5,054 bases of DNA from JBLIAZ01 sp047632015 (GTDB lineage: Bacteria > Bacteroidota > Bacteroidia > Flavobacteriales_C > GCA-002722245), in assembly GCA_047632015.1 (NCBI GenBank), contig JBLIBC010000213.1, forward strand, positions 1 through 5,054, read 5' to 3'. Positions 1 to 5,054 of the stretch are shown piece by piece (within the stretch, counting starts at the first letter, position 1; every line of letters begins with the position of its first letter). The notes under the pieces are model-generated. The model was not told the origin of the DNA. It saw only the letters and a list, made by a program, of their open reading frames with translations, and ran no database searches. The position numbers were made by a program, and so were the translations under genes.

Positions 1-2
1 GC

Positions 3-470
3 CATTTTGATTATTTCTCTGAGGGTCCTTCAATTGGAGGAGGATTATATGCTGAGTTATATGCAAAAAAGAATGAAGGGACAACATGGTATCACGGAGG
101 AACTTCATTTCCTATAAGTGGATTTGCAGGTCAGCTTTCAACTACCAATGCCGATAGTGTTTACTTAAACTTTTTTTGTAAAGGATATGGTTTAGTTAAC
201 ACAGGTTTGGAAATTGCTTTACAAGTATCGGGAATTTCATTTTTTCACACAGAACCAATTACGTGGGAAGGTTGGAAATTTTTCTCAATTAAATTGTCAG
301 ATTTAAAAATATTGGGAGGTACTAGAGCAGGTGAAAAATTTACAGATGTTGATGGTATAAGTACTTGTTTACTGCAATTAGGATCTAATCCCGAAAAGTC
401 AAGTGAAGCTAAGTCAGGTTATGACTTTTTACTACTAACAGTAGGTGAGCCATTTACATCAACAAATTAA
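3..470 (+). CDS. C-terminal fragment of a probable exported beta-rich (possibly glycan-binding) protein, 5' end outside window
   Basis: The frame is open from the window edge to the TAA at 468-470, giving 155 residues with no start in view, so this is the tail of a larger gene. A TTG at 207 is in frame, but the same frame is open upstream of it and that stretch looks like protein, so I do not treat it as a start. The residues are rich in Gly, Ser, Thr and aromatics with alternating hydrophobics. The segment TWEGWKFFSIKLSDLK, followed by a variable loop and a final strand (YDFLLLTVGEPF), resembles the last strands of galactose-binding-like jelly-roll domains found at the ends of Bacteroidota surface lipoproteins. 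That resemblance is from memory and is not proof. The next gene starts 25 nt downstream on the same strand, so co-transcription with the NagB gene is likely. A role in binding or processing an amino-sugar glycan is a guess from that context. Confidence 0.7.
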   Translation, partial: HFDYFSEGPSIGGGLYAELYAKKNEGTTWYHGGTSFPISGFAGQLSTTNADSVYLNFFCKGYGLVNTGLEIALQVSGISFFHTEPITWEGWKFFSIKLSDLKILGGTRAGEKFTDVDGISTCLLQLGSNPEKSSEAKSGYDFLLLTVGEPFTSTN

Positions 471-495
471 TAAAATTATTTTACAAACATCATCA

Positions 496-1254
496 ATGAG
501 TACCATGTCAACAGTTCAAAAAAAAGTTTACGATACTAAAATAGAAGCTTCTGTTTATGTTGCAAATCAAGTAGCAGCTCTAATTAATAAAAACAACAGT
601 TTAGGAAAAGCAACAGTTCTTGGCTTAGCAACTGGCTCAAGTCCAATTGAAATGTACAAGGAATTAATTCGTCTTCACAAAGAAGAAGGGTTAAGTTTTA
701 AAAGTGTGATTACATTTAACTTAGACGAGTACATGCCGATGGATCATTCTTCGGAAAAGTCATATCATTACTTCATGGACCACAATTTGTTTAATCACAT
801 CGATATTGATAAATCAAATGTGAATGTTCCAAGTGGTGATTTAAATGAAAGTGAAGTAAGCGCTTATTGTGACAATTATGAAGCTCAAATAGAAAAAGCA
901 GGAGGATTAGATATTCAAATTTTAGGAATTGGAAGAACAGGTCACGTTGGGTTCAACGAACCAGGATCTTCTGAAGACTCAATTACTAGAATGGTAATAT
1001 TAAATAAAGTAACTGTCGCTGATGCTGCACCTGATTTTGGGGGTGAAGAAAACGTACCATCTAAAGCGATAACAATGGGGGTTTCTACTATCATGAAAGC
1101 TAAAAAAGTTTATTTAATGGCTTGGGGACAGAAAAAAGCTGACATTGTTAATTCATCCTTAACTGACGATATTACTGACGAAGTACCAGCTACTTATCTT
1201 CAAAATCACAGCGATGTGGAATACGTACTTGACAAAGGAGCAGCAGGGGAGTAG
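496..1254 (+). CDS. nagB: Single-domain glucosamine-6-phosphate deaminase (NagB family)
   Basis: This cytoplasmic enzyme family converts glucosamine-6-phosphate to fructose-6-phosphate and ammonia. With ATG 496 it has 252 residues; E. coli NagB has 266. Visible motifs are the phosphate-loop region LGLATGSSP, FNLDEY with catalytic Asp77, and GIGRTGHVGFNEPGS with His150 and Glu155. E. coli Asp141 is replaced by Thr148. ATG 505 is an equally good start: it gives an N-terminus matching the downstream paralogue in length (11 residues up to V-Y/F-D-T). A GTG at 445 would add 17 unrelated residues and overlap the upstream gene. No Shine-Dalgarno site is visible for any of them. The protein ends at LDKGAAGE, where E. 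coli NagB and the NagB-PIG-L fusions continue into an EL..xKT segment. Short Bacillus NagB also stops about here (IDREAAS...), so the end may be natural. A terminator follows 39 nt downstream. Family assignment is secure; activity is inferred. Confidence 0.93.
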   Translation: MSTMSTVQKKVYDTKIEASVYVANQVAALINKNNSLGKATVLGLATGSSPIEMYKELIRLHKEEGLSFKSVITFNLDEYMPMDHSSEKSYHYFMDHNLFNHIDIDKSNVNVPSGDLNESEVSAYCDNYEAQIEKAGGLDIQILGIGRTGHVGFNEPGSSEDSITRMVILNKVTVADAAPDFGGEENVPSKAITMGVSTIMKAKKVYLMAWGQKKADIVNSSLTDDITDEVPATYLQNHSDVEYVLDKGAAGE

Positions 1255-1263
1255 CCGGAAGGG

Positions 1264-1293
1264 TTGAGTATCTAAAATAAAACACTATTTTTG
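1264..1293 (+). promoter_or_regulatory. Candidate Bacteroidota-type promoter for the NagB-PIG-L gene
   Basis: GTTG at 1263-1266 and TATTTTTG at 1286-1293, separated by 19 nt, fit the Bacteroidota primary sigma consensus TTTG-N17-23-TAnnTTTG. The -7 element is exact and the -33 element has one mismatch. Transcription would begin near 1300, inside the terminator hairpin of the preceding gene, leaving a leader of about 45 nt before TTG 1346. This is a pattern match in AT-rich DNA only. Confidence 0.35.
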
Positions 1294-1326
1294 GGGCAGC
1301 GTTTAATTACGCTGCCCTTTTTGTTT
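1294..1326 (+). terminator. Rho-independent terminator after nagB
   Basis: GGGCAGCGT at 1294-1302 pairs perfectly with ACGCTGCCC at 1309-1317. This is a 9-bp, mostly G/C stem with a 6-nt loop (1303-1308). It is followed directly by TTTTTGTTT. In a region this AT-rich, such a stem with a T-tract is a convincing intrinsic terminator. It separates the single-domain NagB gene from the fusion gene, so the two are probably not one simple operon. Confidence 0.9.
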
Positions 1327-1345
1327 ACCATAAAACCCATCTATT

Positions 1346-3229
1346 TTGGAAAAAATACCTACTAATGTTTTTGATACTGCTCCTGAGGGAGCAAAATACG
1401 TTGCTGATAAAATTAAAGATACCATCATAAAAAATGATGCTAAAGGAAAAATGACAGTACTTGGATTAGCGACTGGGGCAACACCTATATTGCTGTACAA
1501 AGAACTCATAAAAATGCACCAAGACGGATTAAGTTTTAGTAATGTCGTGTCATTTAATTTGGATGAGTATTATCCTATGCCAGCTGACGCTATCCAATCA
1601 TATAATAGGTTCATGGATGAGAATTTATTTGATCACATTGACATTAAAAAAGAAAACGTATTCATACCTGATGGTACAGTTTCACTAGAAGAAATAGAAA
1701 AGTACTGTGAAAATTACGAGAAAAAAATTGAAGAATTTGGTGGAGTTGATATACAGATTCTAGGAATTGGTAGGACTGGCCACATTGGGTTTAATGAGCC
1801 AGGCTCTTCACCTAAATCGCTAACTAGATTGGTTACGCTTGATAAAAAAACAAGGATCGATGCATCCGGTGATTTTAGGAACGAAGGAACGGTGCCAAGA
1901 ACCGCAATTACAATGGGTGTGGGTACTATTTCGAAAGCGAAACGAATATTCCTAATGGCTTGGGGTGATAAAAAAGCTAGTATTGTAGCAAAAGCAGTCG
2001 AGGGAGAAGATTCTTGGCAAGTGCCGGCAACATACCTGCAAAACCACCCTGAAACTTCATTTGTGATTGATGCTTCCGCATCAATTGGTTTACAAAGAAT
2101 TAAAACACCTTGGTTAAATGAATCATGTGATTGGGACTGGAAACTTTCATTAAAAGCTGTAATATGGTTGTGTGACACTATAAACAAACCAGTCCTTAAA
2201 TTAACCGATGAAGATTATAATAAAAATGGGATGGGTGACCTTATCGCGAAATCGGGTAATGCATACGATTTGAACTTGCAAGTGTTTAGGCACTTAAGAG
2301 ACACCATTACAGGGTGGCCAGGCGGAAAACCAGGCACTAAAGATGAAAAACGACCAGAGCGAGCAGAACCATTCCCTAAAAAATCTTTAATCTTTAGCCC
2401 ACATCCAGATGACGAGGTAGTGTCTATGGGAGGTACTTTAATAAGACTTGTAGATCAAGGACATGACGTACATGTGGCATATCAAACATCAGGTAACTTA
2501 GGTGTGGTTGATGACGCAGTAATTAATCAACTAAATTTTGTAAAAGAATTTGCCGCTCACTTTAACATCAGTGATGGTGAAACGGAAAAACATTTAGAAA
2601 AAACAAAAGCTGTCTTCATGAAAAAAGTTGGCCCACAAGAAGATCTTGACAACGTGAAGCAAATTAAATCACTTGTCCGAAAGATTGAAGCAAAAGCATC
2701 TTGCCGATATTGTGGAGTGCCATCTCAAAATGTACACTTTTTAAATTTGCCATTTTACGAAACTGAAGGGAAAACAAAAAATGAATTGTGCGAAGAGGAT
2801 ATTCAAATTACAGTTGATATTTTGCAAAAAATACAACCTCATCAAGTGTTTTTATCAGGTGATCAAATAGATCCAAACAGTGCCTATAAAATATGTTTTG
2901 ATGTGGTAATAGAAGCGTTTAAGCGCTTGTCCGGAGAGTCTTGGGTGTCTGATTGCTGGCTGTGGATGTACAGAGGAACGAATTTTGAATGGCCAGTATC
3001 GGAAATTGACATGGCTGTTCCATTGAGTCCTGAAGAAATGATAAGGAAAAGGCAAGCAATTGTTAAACATAAATCTCAAATGACAGTGCCAGTTTTTGCT
3101 GGCGATGTTACGAATGATTCATGGCAAAGAGCAGAAAATAAGAACAAAAAAACTGCGGGTTGGTATGATAGATTAGGATTGCCTGAGTATGAAGGAGTGG
3201 AAGTATTTAAAAAGTACAGTCTTAAATAA
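1346..3229 (+). CDS. nagB: NagB-PIG-L fusion: glucosamine-6-phosphate deaminase domain plus LmbE/PIG-L deacetylase-like domain
   Basis: The 627-residue protein joins two domains, an arrangement known in Bacteroidota at about 640 residues. Residues 1-260 are NagB: LGLATGATP, FNLDEY (Asp73), and GIGRTGHIGFNEPGS with Thr144 at the E. coli Asp141 position, His146 and Glu151. A linker with RIKTPWL and a Pro/Lys-rich stretch leads to a PIG-L domain from about 346, with the metal motif HPDDE (His353, Asp355, Asp356). PIG-L enzymes are zinc-dependent N-deacetylases; what this domain acts on in the fusion is unknown to me. Residues 509-517 read DPNSAYKIC where I recall DPHGTHxVC, so a probable zinc-ligand His is Tyr514. 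A C-x-x-C pair lies at 453-456. The start is TTG: an in-frame stop at 1331 leaves only ATT 1343 besides it, and the first in-frame ATG lies in the Rossmann core. A deaminase role in amino-sugar catabolism is likely; deacetylation is uncertain. Confidence 0.93.
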   Translation: MEKIPTNVFDTAPEGAKYVADKIKDTIIKNDAKGKMTVLGLATGATPILLYKELIKMHQDGLSFSNVVSFNLDEYYPMPADAIQSYNRFMDENLFDHIDIKKENVFIPDGTVSLEEIEKYCENYEKKIEEFGGVDIQILGIGRTGHIGFNEPGSSPKSLTRLVTLDKKTRIDASGDFRNEGTVPRTAITMGVGTISKAKRIFLMAWGDKKASIVAKAVEGEDSWQVPATYLQNHPETSFVIDASASIGLQRIKTPWLNESCDWDWKLSLKAVIWLCDTINKPVLKLTDEDYNKNGMGDLIAKSGNAYDLNLQVFRHLRDTITGWPGGKPGTKDEKRPERAEPFPKKSLIFSPHPDDEVVSMGGTLIRLVDQGHDVHVAYQTSGNLGVVDDAVINQLNFVKEFAAHFNISDGETEKHLEKTKAVFMKKVGPQEDLDNVKQIKSLVRKIEAKASCRYCGVPSQNVHFLNLPFYETEGKTKNELCEEDIQITVDILQKIQPHQVFLSGDQIDPNSAYKICFDVVIEAFKRLSGESWVSDCWLWMYRGTNFEWPVSEIDMAVPLSPEEMIRKRQAIVKHKSQMTVPVFAGDVTNDSWQRAENKNKKTAGWYDRLGLPEYEGVEVFKKYSLK

Positions 3230-3269
3230 CCGTCTAAAGAAATTAAATAAAAAAATAAATAATAAAAAG

Positions 3270-3300
3270 TTGTATTGGTAAAATAAGTTAACTATTTTCG
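3270..3300 (+). promoter_or_regulatory. Candidate Bacteroidota-type promoter for the secreted protein gene at 3336
   Basis: TTG at 3270-3272 and TATTTTCG at 3293-3300 are 20 nt apart and match the TTTG / TAnnTTTG consensus with one mismatch in the -7 element. The predicted transcription start, near 3307, would leave a leader of roughly 30 nt. The element overlaps the left arm of the inverted repeat at 3277-3335. No intrinsic terminator is visible between the fusion gene and this point, so read-through transcription is also possible. Confidence 0.35.
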
Positions 3301-3335
3301 TGAAAAATTAATTACGATTAAAACTTATTTTAACC
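3277..3335 (+). repeat. Inverted repeat ending at the start codon of the 3336 gene
   Basis: GGTAAAATAAGTT (3277-3289) is the reverse complement of AACTTATTTTAACC (3322-3335), apart from one extra base in the right arm. Eleven bases pair without interruption, and about 13 pairs form in all across a 32-nt spacer. The left arm lies in the spacer of the candidate promoter and the right arm abuts ATG 3336. It could be a regulator site or, on read-through mRNA, a hairpin over the translation start. AT-rich composition makes chance pairing possible. Confidence 0.45.
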
Positions 3336-4682
3336 ATGACTAAAATTAAAATTGCACTTTGTGCACTGACTTTTATTATTTTCAGTTTGACATCTCAAGC
3401 TGAATCATCTTTAAACATAGACAAAGAGCTATCCTTTGGAAGTAAGGTTGGCTACAATTTAGCAAACAGATACTTGAAAATACCACAAGGCTTAGCAGAC
3501 GATCAATATGTAACTATTCACACCAACATTCCATTTGTAAATGGAAACGGTATGGCATCAGTAAATATTAGGTACTGGGGCTACGAAAACAACTGGGAAA
3601 CAGTGGTTGGATGGTATGTGTACTACGGAATATTTTATAGTCCTAATTCGTTTGCTTCGGGAATAAATCCTCCTACTGATATAAAGTTGATTAATAACAA
3701 TGGGAAAATTTCCATTGCTGTCCCAATTGATGCACTTTCAGTGTATGGGTCAATATCAGTAAGTAAGGAAATAGGAGGTGTTTCATTCCCTGCCAATTGG
3801 GAAAAAGGGTGGGCAATAACTGGAGCAACAGATTTGCCAGCAGGTTATAATAGGGATGTGAAGGTTGTCGTTAGTTCATCGAATGGAGCTGATGAAACTG
3901 CTGGAGCTGGAAACAATAATATTTCAAATACTAACTTGAAGTTAAATGCTAATCGTGAACATGATTTAGCTGGGAACAATTTGTCATTCGTTGACGGTAA
4001 AGTTGGTGTAGGTACAAAAAATCCAAAGACAAACTTACATGTGAATAGTAAAGAACAAGTTGGTTTAATTATTGAAAACTCAGAAGGCTTAAATAAAAGT
4101 GAAATTACGTCTGGAGCTTTAATTCAGTTTCCAGCCAGAAAAGACACCTTCACCGTCGGACCATATTATCAGGGCCCTTCTTTTTCCGAAAGATTTGGAT
4201 TGTCGAACGGGGTTAGCTCGGTATCTATTCGAGGTCAGAAAACCGTAATTGGACTGTCGAAAATAAATTCTAGTCATGGGTTTGAAAATAGCAGTAACGT
4301 CACTATTTCGGGCACAGTTCAAGTACTGCACAAAGCTACATTTGGTAGTAATGTTTTTTTTAACAAATCCTTAAATGTTGGTGATTCAAATTTTAAAGTT
4401 GAAGAAAATGGTAATGTTTGGGCAACAAAAATAACGGTAGAGGTTGGCCCTTTTCCAGACTATGTGTTTTCAACAGATTATGAATTACCGTCAATTAAAT
4501 CAGTTGAAGGTTACATTAAGAAGAATGGTAAACTGCCCAAAATGTCTTCTGCTGACGAAGTTAGTGAGCACGGAGTCGATCTTGGAGAGTTAAGCAGGTT
4601 ACAACAAGAGAAGATTGAGGAATTAACCCTTTACATTATTAATTTAAATAATCGCCTGAATGATTTAGAAATGGAAAAGTAA
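3336..4682 (+). CDS. Secreted tail-fibre-like protein with C-terminal coiled coil
   Basis: The 448-residue product has a clear signal peptide: KIK, a hydrophobic core, then a likely signal peptidase I site after SQA (about residue 23). Residues 45-180 form a beta-rich, aromatic domain (NIRYWGYENNWETVVGWYVYYG) resembling N-terminal domains of other Bacteroidota tail-fibre-like proteins. After a Gly/Asn/Ser-rich stretch comes GVGTKNPKTNLHV (224-236), the G-[IV]-G-T-x-x-P repeat of fibre shafts. More beta structure follows. From 373 the sequence PDYVFSTDYELPSIKSVEGY and later DLGEL/EKIEELTLY match a C-terminal module widespread in Bacteroidota. The last 33 residues should form a coiled coil, so trimerisation is plausible. 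There is no lipobox; the only Cys is in the signal peptide, at residue 8. No T9SS sorting domain is evident. Function is unknown; a surface or extracellular fibre is the best inference. Confidence 0.88.
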   Translation: MTKIKIALCALTFIIFSLTSQAESSLNIDKELSFGSKVGYNLANRYLKIPQGLADDQYVTIHTNIPFVNGNGMASVNIRYWGYENNWETVVGWYVYYGIFYSPNSFASGINPPTDIKLINNNGKISIAVPIDALSVYGSISVSKEIGGVSFPANWEKGWAITGATDLPAGYNRDVKVVVSSSNGADETAGAGNNNISNTNLKLNANREHDLAGNNLSFVDGKVGVGTKNPKTNLHVNSKEQVGLIIENSEGLNKSEITSGALIQFPARKDTFTVGPYYQGPSFSERFGLSNGVSSVSIRGQKTVIGLSKINSSHGFENSSNVTISGTVQVLHKATFGSNVFFNKSLNVGDSNFKVEENGNVWATKITVEVGPFPDYVFSTDYELPSIKSVEGYIKKNGKLPKMSSADEVSEHGVDLGELSRLQQEKIEELTLYIINLNNRLNDLEMEK

Positions 4683-4823
4683 CTTTGTGATGAAGGAGAT
4701 TGTTATAGTATTACTGAAGCTGAATTATCCCTATTGAATATGTCAGATGGAATTGTTAAAAGTTTAGCATAGTTCATTTTTAATTTTTAATTTAGCTCCT
4801 ACATAAATCTTAAAAAAAATATT
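4683..4823 (+). other. AT-rich intergenic region between two secreted-protein genes
   Basis: I see no RNA gene or strong hairpin terminator here. The first 30 codons after the TAA of the upstream gene stay open in the same frame until a TAG at 4770-4772, and encode a mixed-charge peptide with two Cys. The rest is T-rich, with two copies of TTTTTAAT around 4776-4791. A near-match to a -7 element (TAATTTAG, 4788-4795) lacks a well-spaced -33 partner. The A-rich stretch just before ATG 4824 is typical of translation starts in this phylum. Confidence 0.5.
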
Positions 4824-5054
4824 ATGAAAAAACTTTTACTATCAGCTTCAATGTTGACTTTAGCTTTGACATCAAACGCTCAATTAAACGGCACAGATGG
4901 ATTTTTAATAAATAATTTAGATGCTGCGTCAAACTGTATCATTAATGCTGGTTTACCTAATCATGGTGGCTTAATGAATGGTGATGGAGCTAGTTTTACA
5001 GCTTCAACCTCTACTGATAATTTGACAGCTGCTGGAATGGTTTTAACTGGTGCA
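4824..5054 (+). CDS. N-terminal part of a secreted protein, 3' end outside window
   Basis: Seventy-seven codons are open from ATG to the window edge. The start MKKLLLSASMLTLALTSNAQ is a textbook signal peptide with a likely cleavage SNA|QLNG. This leaves an N-terminal Gln, which is frequent in exported Bacteroidota proteins. The visible mature part is rich in Asn, Gly, Ala, Ser and Thr, with one Cys, and reads like the beginning of an extracellular beta-sheet protein of the kind often exported by the type IX system. The sorting domain would be at the unseen C-terminus. The final residues (AAGMVLTGA) faintly recall the choice-of-anchor L domain, but too little is visible to assign a family. 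The A-rich stretch before the ATG and the absence of a closer start support the start chosen. Confidence 0.85.
   Translation, partial: MKKLLLSASMLTLALTSNAQLNGTDGFLINNLDAASNCIINAGLPNHGGLMNGDGASFTASTSTDNLTAAGMVLTGA

Noticed and set aside
445..495. GTG 445 as the start of nagB, overlapping the upstream gene
   Set aside because: It adds 17 residues without family similarity, while ATG 496 or 505 gives an N-terminus that matches the paralogue.
1342..1349. TATTTTGG as a -7 promoter element
   Set aside because: It is one T short of TAnnTTTG and overlaps the TTG start codon, so a transcript from it would lack the start.
1714..2187. Long minus-strand open frame opposite the fusion gene
   Set aside because: It lies wholly antisense to a well-conserved NagB coding region and its translation shows no domain or secretion signal. 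It is a codon-usage shadow. The minus-strand frames at 1303-1509, 2855-3079 and 4119-4331 were rejected for the same reason.
4692..4738. Small ORF starting MKEIVIV in the gap after the fibre-like gene
   Set aside because: It is only about 15 codons with no ribosome site or similarity I can recognise.
3336..5054. Prophage or contractile injection system segment
   Set aside because: The fibre-like motifs alone are widespread in ordinary secreted Bacteroidota proteins. Both genes carry Sec signal peptides, and no phage structural, lysis or integrase gene is present.
1..5054. CRISPR arrays, tRNA or rRNA genes, insertion sequences
   Set aside because: I read both strands and found no regularly spaced repeats, cloverleaf-like segments or transposase motifs.

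Overview
The window is AT-rich and all its genes lie on the + strand. It looks like a chromosomal piece of a Bacteroidota bacterium, probably flavobacteria-like. The reasons are a NagB domain fused to a PIG-L deacetylase domain (an architecture I know from Bacteroidota), genes without Shine-Dalgarno sites, candidate promoters close to the Bacteroidota consensus (TTTG / TAnnTTTG), and a secreted protein with the C-terminal DYELPS...EVEGYIKKNGKLP...DLGEL...EKIEELTLY module that is common in this phylum. I cannot name the species.

Layout. Bases 3-470 are the 3' end of a larger CDS, a beta-rich protein that is probably exported and may bind glycans. It is followed after 25 nt by a single-domain glucosamine-6-phosphate deaminase (NagB) at 496-1254. 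A strong intrinsic terminator (1294-1326) closes that unit. The next gene (1346-3229) starts at a TTG codon and encodes a NagB-PIG-L fusion protein. An AT-rich gap (3230-3335) holds a candidate promoter and an inverted repeat that ends at the next start codon. Bases 3336-4682 encode a 448-residue secreted, tail-fibre-like protein with a C-terminal coiled coil. After a 141-nt gap, a second secreted protein starts at 4824 and runs off the window.

Function. The left two-thirds points to amino-sugar catabolism: deamination of glucosamine-6-phosphate to fructose-6-phosphate and ammonia, with a possible linked N-deacetylation. The upstream fragment would suit glycan capture, but that is inference. 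The two NagB domains are paralogues, about half identical by eye, and both carry Thr at the position of E. coli Asp141. The PIG-L domain has the HPDDE metal motif, but the His I would expect near residue 514 is Tyr. The right third encodes exported surface-type proteins with no evident tie to amino-sugar metabolism. I see no RNA genes, CRISPR, insertion sequences or phage structural genes. I found no clearly new multi-gene system; the points most worth checking are the tandem NagB pair, the altered PIG-L site and the inverted repeat before the 3336 gene.
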